DNA of 64,000 nucleotides from Acanthosoma haemorrhoidale (Eukaryota; Arthropoda; Insecta; Hemiptera; Acanthosomatidae): assembly GCA_930367205.1 (NCBI GenBank), contig OV884009.1:118619454-118683453 (forward strand). The letters are read 5' to 3'. The stretch's first letter is position 1; the number at the start of each line of letters is the position of its first letter. Under the pieces are notes generated by a model. It had not been told where the DNA came from. It made no database searches and worked only from the letters and a program-made list of their open reading frames with translations. Shown in pieces: positions 13,123 through 24,573 of the stretch. The position numbers and the translations under genes are program-made.

Positions 13123-14482
13123 CCACTGCAGTCACATTGATAAGGCACTGAATTTTCCTTCACACTGTTTGAGTGTATTCTGATACCAAGTGAGACTTAT
13201 TTACTCATTATCTTACTTTATAGCCTCTGCTTATTTTACATTGCTTGATTTTGTGAAATAGATTTATTACTTGAACATTGTACTGTTATTGGTTTATTTC
13301 GCATATTGAAATTGCGCATAATTTCGCAATTCTTGACTAAATAGCTAACAAACCACAGTGAAAAATACACTAAATACCTGTGTTATAAAGGCCAATTATT
13401 TCTTACTTGAATATCTTTGTCCTTTATACATATTAATTTATTTTTGTGTGAATGGATTAGTCTAAATTAATGTTTTCTTGAAGTTGGGTGATTAGAGTAA
13501 TTAACCTAAAGTTTTTCTGTTTCTCAAATTGTATTTATTTGAGAAAGGGCAGTGTATACACTATTGATCATGTGTATAACCTTTTTGTAAATGGCTGATT
13601 ATTTGCTATGATGACTGGTTGGTCCCTGAACTACTAATATCACCTCTCGCTTCTCATTTAAGAGTTTTAGTTCAGTTTTCAAAGCGAGCATTGTTTAGAC
13701 ATACTAAATATATTTGTATCTGGACCTAATGTGAAATGGTTAGAGGATATCAGTAAGATGTTGACAAACATTTTAGCGAACATACATGGTATGCTAAAAC
13801 GCCGTGCTCCTATAAATTTGGTGAATATGTAACATCTTTCTTTCATCAACCAAAGTTGATATCCCAACAAACAAACGACCCACTCATACCTTAATTGATG
13901 GCTACCTATGCAAATGTCTTATTATTGTTTATCTACAAACTTGAAAATATTGTTTATCATTATGATAGAGTTTAAAAAAAGTAGTTTTTATTGACCTTTG
14001 TTGTTTACTTAACTTATTTAAACCTCACCTATCAAATCAGACATAATTGTTTCATTTTCTGGCCATTCTATCATTTTACTAAACATTTTGTTAATACCTG
14101 AAAGGTGTATATTATAAACTTTTTGATTATATAACTAATAATCAAAAAAAGGAGATTTGACAAAGTTAGAGTTAAACCTGAGACCTTCCTCTCAAACAAT
14201 AATATAATACTATCCTTGAAAACATCGTATTTACTGTGGGTGGATTCCGGATGAAAGAGCTAACATATAGTGCATTGTTTTAAATTTTTCAAGAGTTAGT
14301 TTGCCTTCTAGAAATTATTAAAAATATCTGGATTAATACCACCACTAATAATTGAGGTATACTCTCCTTTGTGGTATTGTGTATATAATATTTTTTTTTA
14401 TTTGTCATATGTAATAATAATAAATAATTTTTCAACTATTCTAATGTGGTTTGGTTATTTTTTTTGTTTTTACTCAAATAGA
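13123..14482. other. single-copy flank upstream of COX4
   Basis: A+T-rich DNA between the array and the COX4 start codon. It should hold the COX4 promoter and 5' UTR, but no TATA box or first exon can be fixed. Just before the ATG, a T-rich run ending in ACTCAAATAG (about 14455-14481) looks like a splice acceptor, so the coding exon is probably preceded by a non-coding exon somewhere in this stretch. Short open frames here (for example 13679-13870, -) look like chance. Confidence 0.5.
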
Positions 14483-14677
14483 ATGTCCTCCAATGTTCTA
14501 CGGAATATCATCAGGGTACAGAGGAGGTTTAGTTCCAACTATGGCTCCTTAGATACATCTGTCATTGGTTCCAGAGAAATAGTTGGTTTTGGTTTTAATG
14601 GGCAACCTAACTACGTAGACCGGCCTGATTTCCCAATGCCAGCAGTAAGGTTTAGGCCAGATACAGCTGATATAATG
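14483..14677 (+). CDS. COX4: COX4 coding exon 1
   Basis: 65 codons from ATG, phase 0 at the end, donor ATG|GTATGT. It encodes the presequence and the start of the matrix domain (GQPNYVDRPDFPMP). Reading through the donor adds only nine codons before a stop. The start was chosen because it gives a good presequence and sits directly after an acceptor-like AG. Confidence 0.93.
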
Positions 14678-17600
14678 GTATGTATATTCTTTAAAAACAT
14701 TTATTGATAAAATATTGTCACTACTGACATCTGACATTTATTAATTTCATTAAATTAATAAAAAGCAATGTTTAACTCGGTTGAGTTGAAATGCATATAA
14801 GTAAATACATGTTGTACGTATGTGTATACATGAAGCACAAGCATCAGACCATCTCCTTTGTGGAATACCCCCACAGTTTCTATTCTTCATTCTTCAGTTG
14901 TATATTCAAGAGTTTTCTCTGGTATTTCATCATAATAAGTTTAAACTAGTTTACCCTCTAACTGCGCCAAGCCACTTCAGGGGAAAACTGTAAATCAGTG
15001 TATAGATGTGTAACACAGGTGGAGTCGAGAAGACAAACTAAAGAAACAATTGATGATTCGCTTCAACTCAATTGAAAATCCTCTATATACCAATATTCAA
15101 ATTCAAGGAGAATAAAAGAGTTGAGGTACAGGCTGGAAAAGATGACCTATTAGAGTCAGGATGTATGGGGTTTCCAAGATTGATACCTAAGTTTTTAATG
15201 GTGAAACATATTACAATCTTCATTCTTCTGGACTTAAGTAAAGCCTTCAATATCCTGGACCTCTCAGTCTTTTGCTCGAACTTTTTTGTATACCCTTGCC
15301 TAATAGTGCTGTCTTGGTTTCAATCTCATTTCAAACAAGTCCCAAATATTCCTTGTCTCACATGAACCTTGATGGAGTCTACTTCCCTTGCCCTCAAGGG
15401 TAGCATAAGGCTTCTATATCAATCACCTCTCTTCCCTCAAATATGCTGTTTATACTCAGACATGCCCAATTCCCCCCCTCCCCCCTCCCTCCAATTTGGA
15501 TCTACTTATTGATTGAATGGAATCAGCATACCATGAAGTTACTCATATGATCCATCCCCACTCTCAAATTGATAAAATTGTTTTATCGCCTTTTTCACAA
15601 CAAACTTCTTGTTAGTCAGTTCCCTAGACTTCCCCTATTTCGACTAGGGTTGTTGGGTTGAGTGTACTGTGGAATCTCAAGGCCCAATTTAAACTACATA
15701 AATTGCTTCCTAAGATACATCCTCGGAATTTCTAGAGACGACCACAATTCATGCTGTTAAACCAAGTTAAAGTGAATTTAGAATACATTAATAACAACAA
15801 AAATATTATTCCGGGACAAAGTCCCTTATGAATAACTATGAAGTACAGATAACAAATTTATTTCTGGCAAACTAAAAGAACTATTACCAAAGCGTCCATT
15901 ATACACCTCTGTTCAGCAACAATTATTTTTTATTACCATCTCCACCGAAAAACGCTTGGTGTAAACCTCGCTTAGCTGTAGTTCGGGGCGATTCATTCGG
16001 AGAGAGCCACTGCCTTTTGTGTTTTGGATCATCATAGAGGACCCATTTTTCATCCCCAGCCTCACCCACCATACTCTCCCTATACTGCCCCATCAGATTT
16101 CCATTTATTCCGATCGCTACAACATTTTATAAACAGCAAAAAATTTGCTTGGTGTCCAAAATGGATGGCATATCCAGATACTTTGCTCAAAACCAATTGA
16201 TTTTTATCGATCTGGCATTGAAAATTTGCACACTACTAGGTGGTACAAGGTTTTTGATAACGAGGGTAATTACATCATTGATTAAAAACAAAAACTTAAA
16301 AAATTTATTTGTTTGAATTTAATGTAAAAAAAACATTAATTTTTGGTTCCCCTATTAGATAAAGGTAGATGGGACTATGTCCCAGAATAAACATATATGT
16401 CATTTAAACTAATGCCCGTTTGGAGATCAGTTAAAATGAGAGAATTAACAAAACTGATGATATGGAAGAGCAATGGTAAATCAGCATAAAACAATAACTG
16501 TTATCTCAGTAACAAAACAAGATAAACGGTAATTCTTCCATGTTCCTGTACTACTTGTCAAGATTTGTAACACAGCTCATTATAAATAGTTTTAGTTTTG
16601 GTCCCAAGAAAAGTTTTGAAAATTATCAAAAATTAACATAAATCGAGCAATGAAGCCCACATACACAATAAGATACGCCAGAACCAATGAGAAATGTCTT
16701 GTGTGAATAGGGTAAAGTCCAAGGAATTGAACAAGGCCAACACTACATCTGTAGAATGAATGAAAAAGTTATAAGAGCACCTCAAAGTCGAGATATCTTT
16801 TGTCGTCAAACCGGCATTTGCGTTTACAAGCAGGGCTGCACCAGTGAATTATATAGATAGACATCGTTAACGAGCATTCTAGGCTGTTTACTAGGGTTAT
16901 ATATACCTGTCAAAACCAGCAAACTTGCTAAAATTAGACCCCCTGAACATTCATTTTCATTGTCTATGCTATAAGGGCAGCTGCAGAATTATTGGGCAAA
17001 TTATTAAATCATGCAATTCATTTGTTATTTTATCTTTTAAATAAATGTTCTTAACTAAATCACCAGATAACAGAATTTGAGAAAGAATCCCTTAATTTCA
17101 TGTTGGTATTTACCTTTTTTTTTTTTCTCTCTCTCTCTAAATTTCTTAATTCATTTACCTTTATGTATTAATATTATTTTTAACTACTCAGGTTATCTGC
17201 TCAGTGCAACCCTTTCATGCACCTACAACAATAATATACTCCACAGTTACTGATACGAATTCATGTAATTTCAGACCTTATTAACATTGTAGTACTTAAA
17301 TGAAACTATACCATTAAATGGCACCATACCATTCATTCCACCTCCTCTATTATTACTTGGCGGCAGTTACTTCTTTTATGTTATTTATATTTTAGAGTTC
17401 TTGTTATTATGAAAATAATGTTGTTAATACTGAGGATTATAGAAACAACAAAAGAAACAAATTAATCAAGTGACTCAGATCAGGCCAGGATGATAATGAG
17501 AAAAAGTGGACTGTATAACATGTGCTCTTGAAATAAAACTACCAGCTACCATTCACCCCTAAAGTATCTAATATATTTAATAGTAAAGAAAATGATGAAC

Positions 17601-20600
17601 ACCTGGTCAGAAATAAAATAATCTTTTGATTAATTAAAAAATAAAATTAACTTGAAAATAATGACCAATCATTCGATACAAAGAAAATTATTAAAGTGAC
17701 TGCCTATTAAGTGGTGAATAAATTAACAAAAGGATTTTTAATACCATTTTATTATCTGTCCCCAAAATGGAAGTTGGCCATCCTGGTTCTGCGGCTCCTA
17801 TGGTTTTTGAGGAATCTATGGAGTGTATCTCCCCAGTGGAAGGCTCTGCAGACTGCTGCCTGGTCTTTGTTTTCCCAATGGAAATTCCTGCCAGAGATGT
17901 CTACTCTCAAAGACGTCAAGGCGAAAACAGTCTACTCATATGAGGCTAGGTAGAAGGGATATCAGACGACGTGGTGGGCCAGGTTTTTCTGTGCCTGATG
18001 CACGCAAGTGTAACTCCTACATGTACACAATACACAACACATTTGGTGCAATGTAATGCAACCAACACACCACACCACCCCATTCGCGCACATACACAAA
18101 TAAAATAATAATTCTAAAAAAAAGAACCGATGAGAGTCGTCAGCAAATGTTTATTAAAATATTTAAACTTTTCATTATGGCTACATTAAGTATTTGGTCT
18201 GTAGTTAGTTGGTATTATTTATTATTAATCTTAATAAATTAATGTTTATGTAAGGCAGTGTAGCAACAATGCCAGTATTTGTATCGCGGTACATTGTTAC
18301 CTTCTATGTGTTATCCATGTTTTAATACCCTTGTGTGTTTATGTAAAACTGTGGTTGTGTTATATATTATAAAATAAAATCTTATCTTGTTTCTTTAAAG
18401 CCTGGCTTACTAAGATCCATCCCTTATATAGTGGGGAGTTTTGTTTAACAGTCCATTACTAGCTATTTAACATAATACAATTTTTTTTTATTATCTAATC
18501 TATATTTCTTAGAATAATGATATCAAAATTATTCAGGCACTTCGTGAAAAGGAGAAAGGAGACTGGAAGAATTTATCACTCGGTGAAAAGAAGGCATTAT
18601 ACAGGTAAGTTTATTTAATTGATAATTAATAAATATTTTTCAAAAGATTATGATTAATGTATGTCGATCGATTCTTCTATATTTTTTCATTTAGTTTTAT
18701 AAGCCTTACAAGATTATTTTTTCCCAATTCCAACCCCTGACTCAACTGTTTTCCACGATTTTGAGTTGAATGTATTGGTTTTGAATTTGAAGGGCGCTGA
18801 TTTAATTTTCAACTTTTTTTTTATTTTTGTGCATTGTTATATTTTTCACTATTACTGATTTTTATGATGTGGTGGCTTAAAATACCGAGTGAAAAAAGTA
18901 AATGAGCACTTTTCATAACCTTTAAATCTTCTACAACATAAAAAACTATTATAATAAAAAATACCACAATTTAGAAGGACAATCAAGAAAACTAGTTGAA
19001 CAAACATTAATACGAGCCTTGCAGCCTACTAAACGTATTAATAGATTCAAACATTGTGAAATTCAGTAGGTGTAACAAACATGATTTCCACACCAAAATA
19101 AAAAAAAATAAGTAAACAAAGGTGCACTATTTCAATTTCAAAACCCTTTCCTGCTTTGCTAAATTTTCTTAGTAGTACAACTGGTAAATTTTGCTGGTAT
19201 TAATCACATCTTTGCATTGACCAAATTCTCCTGGGCTGAGATTTGTAAGGTTAAATCCTCATTCAATCCTGACTGGGGACATAAAGGAGGTAGTAATAGG
19301 ATTAACATTGTGAATGTAGTATATACTACATTATTATTATATTCCCACACAACATATGTAGTATATATTCAGGACTATGAAATGGTTTCAATTTTTATAA
19401 TTTTATGAGACTAGCTTTTTGACTAAACAAAAATAGTTAATAGCAGTACAATTACAAATTTAATAGCTATCTTAGCCATAAAATCTCCCCTTATTTTATT
19501 TTCAAGAAAGGAATGAAATTTTTACATTATAAATGATAATGTTCCAACACTTATTAATTGATAGGTTTTGTTTTATAATGATAAGTTATGTATTTCAGAG
19601 TTGAGGACCATTTGTAAATTGATTTAATTGTAACTGACTATAAATTGTATCAATTCATAATTTCAATTAATAATTGCTATTGTTAGTTGTCAATGAAAAT
19701 TGAAGATAAAAAAAAATCAATTTAAAAAGTGACTAAAAACATTAATTGTAATTAATTTCCTTACCAATATTGAGAAATCAGTAATATTACTTAATCACTT
19801 GGCAATGCATATACGCAATAAAAATATTGAGTTAAAAATTTAGAACTATACTCTTCAAAACCTATCGGCTGATCCTAACATCTTGAAATTTAGTAATGGT
19901 AATTTTTTTTAATCAAATTAAAAAATCAGCCATGGTGATGCACCTCATGTAGAGATAAGATGGACCGAGGTTGTTGCGACTGTAGTTGGTTGACGACACA
20001 AAGGAGCTTGTGTGGTTGGCCCTAGGCTATTATCTCTCAACCTTTATGTAGGTTTTCTAACCTGGTTTGCTGAGAATCATTTTTTCCTCATGAAGCTGGG
20101 TGAATCCCTATCTGACCCATCCTTCGCCAAAAATCCTTATGGGAAAGCCAGAAATTGAACCTGTGCCTATGTAGTCAGTAGTCAGGGATGCTAACTAATC
20201 ATTAGGCTACATTAAAGTGTTAAGCACTATTGAAAAAGTAACGTATGTATTTGGTTTTTCCCTAGCTTTTCAAGAGCTTGTAGTGTGTCCATTTTTTATT
20301 TGGACATCATTGGTTTAATTGAGCATAATCTTCAAGCTTGGTACCCGACAACAATTTATTTGTATATTACATAGAAAAAATATGTAAGTTAGTAGCAGCT
20401 CCAAGATTATTTTATTCTAGATGGCCTGTACCATATTGTTGTTTGCTAAGTAATTTTTGTTTAGATTAGGAATGAAAAGGCTTACAGTAGTGAAAGGAAT
20501 ACAAAAACATTTCTGTTATTTATTTTAAAGTTAACCCTTTTTTGTAGTTAAATAGTGAATAAATATATTTTTTTTAAATTGTTTTAATTCTAGAGCATCA

Positions 20601-22222
20601 TTCTGCCAAACGTTTGCTGAGCTAAATGCCCCAACAGGAGAATGGAAATCTATTCTTGGCTTTGTGCTTTTTATTGCCTCGTTGTCTCTCTGGGGATTCA
20701 TGGGTCTCAAGCTGTTTGGTAATATTTCTTAAATCTTATCTATTACAACCTATAAATAAATTATCCTGCTTATCTTGTCAGTAATGATAATAAATTGATC
20801 ATGATATACCATGTACAATATGTTCATTCTGTTTCAATAGTTTTTAGTTTAATGAGAGATAAACTCCATAAAGGGACCAGTAAGTTGATGAATATTCTTG
20901 TAAATTTATTTAAAATATGTCTTAAAAAATTTATTTAACTTAACTAATTGAGTTGCCTCAGTTAATAATGATAATTAGTCTAAATCTATTGAAAACAGTT
21001 CAACTTTGAAGAAATTAAAGCATAATTTTCTAGATTCTGTTATTGTTCCTGGATTTTATAAAAGGGCTATTTGTGCTAGCCAAGTCTTAATGGAATCCTT
21101 GCAACTTTTGATTCTTTAAAGTGTTCCTTGCTATCTCCCATTATAAAGCCTGTACTTCTTAGCAGCTTCATGAATAAATCATTATTAATAATAATTAATT
21201 AATAAAATAAGTTTGTGGATGTGCACCTCTATTCAGTTCCAAGAATTATAATTGTGGTTTAGTGTTAAATCCTATTTGTTCTGATTCCCAGATTTAGGTT
21301 TATTATTAATAAATATAGGTAGGCTACTAGCTAGTACCGTTACCATGTAACTTCCTTATCAGAAGCACTGTCATCGAAGTACTCTCGTTGAACAAGTATT
21401 ATTTTCCCTATTAAGGATACTGTTGACATAATTTTAGATATTAAGCAGAAGAGTTTAATAGTTTAATCTACTTGTAATTAACTATTTGTGTCATCTAATT
21501 TTGGGAAATAAAATGCATAAAAATGAATTACATATTAATAGGATTTAAATTAAAACTATACAGGATGAGATGAATATAAATCTGGGTTTGTAATTTTTAA
21601 TGTATGATAGTTTCTAAATTTCAAAATGTATGAGCAAAAACAAAGTATTATCTCTAACCATGCCTGATACGTCCATTCCATTGGGGAGGGTAACCTTGGA
21701 AATTCTTCAACAGTTTTGTCACTTAGAGTTGAGAATATTATTTGTATCCGTTATACTTCAGAAATTATTTAAACTCATGTTATAGTAGCGATAATAAGAG
21801 GGGCTACAGAATCTTTGCATATTGCCATCGGCAAAAGGATGACATTAATAATCTGACAAGAAAATGTAAATAAACAATTTAACTAAATTAAAAAACAAAA
21901 ACATGTTCACTGATAGTAACTAAATACCTTTTTTTTTAATATCAACAATGATGGTGGAATACTTGTATCAAAACAAATAATAATATGACAGATTTAAATT
22001 CACACAAAAATTGAAATTTATAAATAAATAACATAACATATTGCAAGTGTTTTCTATCCTTTTAATATTATATGTATTTTTACAGTGCTTAATCCAACCC
22101 TTCCGGATTCTTTTAAAGAAGAAAATCGACAAGCCCAGTTGAAGAGAATATTAGCCCTAAGGATGAATCCAGTTGATGGTATATCATCAGAATATGATTA
22201 TGAAAACAAGAAATGGAAATAG
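14483..22222 (+). CDS. COX4: cytochrome c oxidase subunit IV, four coding exons
   Basis: Exons 14483-14677, 18513-18604, 20594-20718 and 22086-22222 join in frame to 183 codons (182 aa plus TAG), the usual length for animal COX4. Every intron has GT...AG ends and the phases agree. The product is a nuclear-encoded subunit of respiratory complex IV in the inner mitochondrial membrane. The first ~20 residues are Arg/Ser-rich without acids (MSSNVLRNIIRVQRRFSS), a typical mitochondrial presequence. Then come the matrix part with KEKGDWKNLS and KKALYR, one membrane helix in exon 3 (ILGFVLFIASLSLWGF), and an intermembrane-space tail ending YENKKWK. The motif RMNPVDGISSEYDYENKKWK is the family's C-terminal signature. 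The gene looks intact. Its introns total about 7.2 kb and intron 1 carries dead transposons. SMG9 lies convergently downstream. Confidence 0.96.
15190..15460 (+). mobile_element. LINE reverse transcriptase fragment in COX4 intron 1
   Basis: Translation gives FILLDLSKAFNILD followed by VLSWFQSHF, matching the palm motif block of non-LTR retrotransposon reverse transcriptase (family pattern LDLSxAFDxVDH ... VLxWFxSYL). The catalytic-region Asp-Thr/Val-Asp is altered to N-I-L-D. Stops follow after 15360, so this is a dead fragment. Sense orientation relative to COX4. Confidence 0.7.
15809..16387. mobile_element. short mariner element with rearranged interior
   Basis: Terminal inverted repeats TTCCGGGACAAAGTCCC (15809-15825) and its near complement GGGACTATGTCCCAGAA (16371-16387) are flanked by TA on both sides, the mariner target duplication. 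Inside, the minus strand (about 16060-15940) encodes GDEKWVLYDDPKHKRQW, the first catalytic-Asp region of mariner transposase. The plus strand (about 16205-16285) encodes FYRSGIENL...NEGNYIID and a stop, the transposase C-terminus. The two pieces face opposite ways, so the interior was inverted or joined from two copies. It is far shorter than a full mariner (~1.3 kb) and cannot encode an enzyme. Confidence 0.82.
16390..17440. other. COX4 intron 1, no feature seen
   Basis: A+T-rich intronic DNA with a T and CT run near 17118-17138. No coding similarity or repeat structure recognised on either strand. Confidence 0.5.
17450..17970 (+). repeat. interspersed repeat, copy A (unknown family)
   Basis: Shares blocks in the same order with 38885-39400: TCAGATC..GCC near the start, TGGACTGTATA about 35 bp on, a TATCTCCC/CAGACTGC block, and CATATGAGGCTAG near the end. 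The distance from first to last block is about 460 bp here and 490 bp there. It is more G+C-rich than its surroundings in the second half and holds an 80-codon open frame (17711-17953) that I do not recognise. Probably part of an unclassified transposable element. Confidence 0.5.
17971..18512. other. end of COX4 intron 1
   Basis: A+T-rich intron end with a long T run (18481-18489) and the acceptor TTTCTTAG before exon 2. Nothing else seen. Confidence 0.5.
18513..18604 (+). CDS. COX4: COX4 coding exon 2
   Basis: Acceptor ...TTTCTTAG, donor ACAG|GTAAGT. Encodes NNDIKIIQALREKEKGDW and then KNLSLGEKKALYR; ends two bases into a codon. The charged KEKGDWKxLS block is characteristic of COX4. Confidence 0.95.
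18605..19929. other. COX4 intron 2, mostly featureless
   Basis: A+T-rich intron without recognisable genes. An open frame of 63 codons at 19217-19408 has no family resemblance. Confidence 0.45.
19930..20215 (-). mobile_element. tRNA-derived SINE in COX4 intron 2
   Basis: On the minus strand from 20215, TAGCCTAATGATTAG resembles an RNA polymerase III A box. About 45 bp on, AGGTTCAATTTC resembles a B box. This is the layout of the tRNA-like head of a SINE; a body of about 220 bp follows. Moderate confidence because the boxes are imperfect and no target duplication was fixed. Confidence 0.5.
20594..20718 (+). CDS. COX4: COX4 coding exon 3 (membrane helix)
   Basis: Acceptor TAATTCTAG, donor TTTG|GTAATA. 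Encodes ASFCQTFAELNAPTGEWKS and then the hydrophobic helix ILGFVLFIASLSLWGFMGLK. Both exon phases fit exons 2 and 4. Confidence 0.95.
20719..22085. other. COX4 intron 3, no feature seen
   Basis: A+T-rich intron of 1.37 kb ending in TATTTTTACAG. No element recognised. Confidence 0.5.
22086..22222 (+). CDS. COX4: COX4 coding exon 4
   Basis: Encodes VLNPTLPDSFKEENRQAQLK through RMNPVDGISS to YENKKWK and a TAG stop at 22220-22222. This tail is the most conserved part of COX4 and faces the intermembrane space. Confidence 0.95.
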
Positions 22223-22295
22223 AAAAATGATTATGGTGGAATTAGTCACAATTATCTATTAAATATTGTATTCTATGCCGATTTATTCATAATTA

Positions 22296-22301
22296 AATAA
22301 A
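22296..22301 (+). promoter_or_regulatory. probable COX4 polyadenylation signal
   Basis: AATAAA, 74 bases after the COX4 stop codon, in a T-rich context. Position fits a short 3' UTR. Confidence 0.6.
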
Positions 22302-24571
22302 CCATTAGTCATTTATGTATATTTTTTCATTTGTTTCATCATCTTCAATCTTAGATTTTATTATTGTTCATTAATAGAGTTAATTAATTATTATTTAGGC
22401 CTGTATGCAGTTAGGATGATATCAATTAACCATGAAATATCTGGGAGATATTAAAACGCCAATTCACAAACTTTTATTCCAAACTGCAACAAGATATTTA
22501 TTGCTGCTATGCTCCACATATAGATAAAACAGAAAACCTTTATTTATTCATAAGTTGCAGTACCTACTGCAGTGTTATATATTAACGTGTTTATGTATAT
22601 GTATAATAATGTGATACATAGTTATAGGCATAAAATATATGGGAATTTAAAAAAGAAAAAGTATAATCATATTTATTATTGAAATTACAGTAAAAAGTAG
22701 TTGAATAGAAAATTCTTTTATAGTGTGAAAAAATAAGTTATAAGTAAAAATAACCATAAGTTTTCAAAATGATTTCAATCCAACAATTACAAGGTACTTT
22801 TCACAAAAACTTGCATGTCAGTTTTCAATGAAGAAATGGCTCCTGTTTTCGCGGATTATTTCTCTTGGCTTCTTAGAAAATTCTCTCAGATAGGACCGGA
22901 GGTTGCAGGAACAGGTAAATATTATTTGGCAATGGAACTTACGTGCAAATGTTCATTTTCATTTTTTTCACAAATATTCCAGTACGTTCACCTGTTAAAT
23001 AATGCTAGTTCCTCGATGTAGCGTTAGGCAGTAATGATGCTGTCTACAGTTGTGGTTCACTGCTGTTTTGGCCTCTTATTTGTGGGGGGGGGGAAATACG
23101 TCTGAACATCTAGGTCAGCACTACTACATGTACTTGGTACTGGGTGGCCAAGTTCAAATTGTGATGTTATTGTTTCGGTCATTCATTTTTTTCATGTAGT
23201 GCTTTAATTAAATTAAATTAAATTTTTTAAGGGTTTAATTAAAATTTATTGCAGTTCTATACACATTGTGAACAGTTTTTACTGGACGAATAACACATTA
23301 ACACAGACTCGAGAAGGTTGAAATAGTACTATTCCATCCTCCTAGGGTAGACTGACTACACAGTACTAGGTTATGCCTAGTAGTGAGAATATCCAGAGAT
23401 GTAAAAATCACAACAATTCTTATTTCTTTGGAGCAGTAACACAAAAACAATACAAACAACGTTCAAACCACAATAAACAATTTTGTCTTAAAAATCCATT
23501 TGATAGTTTATTTTCACTTTTCACAGTGGCATTATTGTTTGGTTTTTGCCTTGAACACTAATACTTTTTAATGAACATTAATTTCTTGAAGTTGTACCCA
23601 CTAACACCTGTTTGATGTCATAGGCTATCTTTAGAAGGGTCATCGTGGCTTTTATGTGAGCTGCATTATTAAATTGGGGCCTAGGCTGCACAGTTGTAAA
23701 AGTAAGGGTTAAATTAATTAAACACTAACCACCACTCGCTTAGGTACTGTAGAACTCACGCTCCGAAGGGCGTTATGACGCTGGCTGACTGCTAGGTGTA
23801 GCCACCAGCGTCAAAAAACATTCAGCCCTTTTAATATTTGTAATACTTTGGAAATTGAAGAAAATATGTTTCCTCAGGATCAATAATTTTGTCGTATCTA
23901 TCGTTCAAAGGTATATTGTGGCAGATAGATAAAAAAAAGCATTTGTTCAATATACTTAATTAATAATTAAAAACTATAATCATACCTCTTATTATGTCCA
24001 GCTACTGACATTATAGAACATTAATATGAATGAATAGATGTGAGAAATAAAAAAAACAGTTGTGAAGAAACATGAACAACTAGATTTTATTAAATAAAAA
24101 AAACATTATAGATTTTTAAAATGAACACAATCCATAGGTATATCTATGATAAATTTAATCATTATTATCTACTAACAGAGAATATCAAAATGAAAATATT
24201 ATACTAAACAAAATATTACTGGTATATATATTTAAACACTAGGTCTTGACTATTGAAATTAACTGGATCTAAATATGGCATGGTATTCACGTAAATAGGC
24301 AACTGGCTATGGTTAATTACTAATTAATAACTCAATGTGGTTAGTTATCCCCTTTCAATTATTTTTTCTTTGGCTGATAATTATTATTAAAAAAAATGGG
24401 GGGAATCATTGCCTCAACTGACAATTAGAGAAGATATTACATTATTGGCTTTTTATACAAAAGTGTGGCTATTTAATTATATTAAGTTGCTACATAAAAA
24501 GCATACTTATCAATCATAATGGCAATATATAAAGTAGGTTCACTATATATCCAAATATTTAATATTATGTA
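22302..24571. other. intergenic, largely featureless
   Basis: A+T-rich DNA downstream of COX4. Contains a 9 bp perfect inverted repeat (23776-23813) and open frames of 62-68 codons (22815-23021, 23373-23561) without family resemblance. No transposon ends recognised. Confidence 0.45.
23776..23813. repeat. hairpin with 9 bp perfect stem
   Basis: TGACGCTGG (23776-23784) pairs with CCAGCGTCA (23805-23813), with GCT/AGC able to add further pairs inside. G+C-rich in an A+T-rich region. Function unknown. Confidence 0.6.
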
Positions 24572-24573
24572 TA

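Noticed and set aside
12998..13183. 61-codon gene across the last module
   Set aside because: The same frame in the other six modules meets stops soon after the module; no family resemblance and no gene signals.
22815..23021. 68-codon gene downstream of COX4
   Set aside because: No recognisable family, intron signals or conserved motif.
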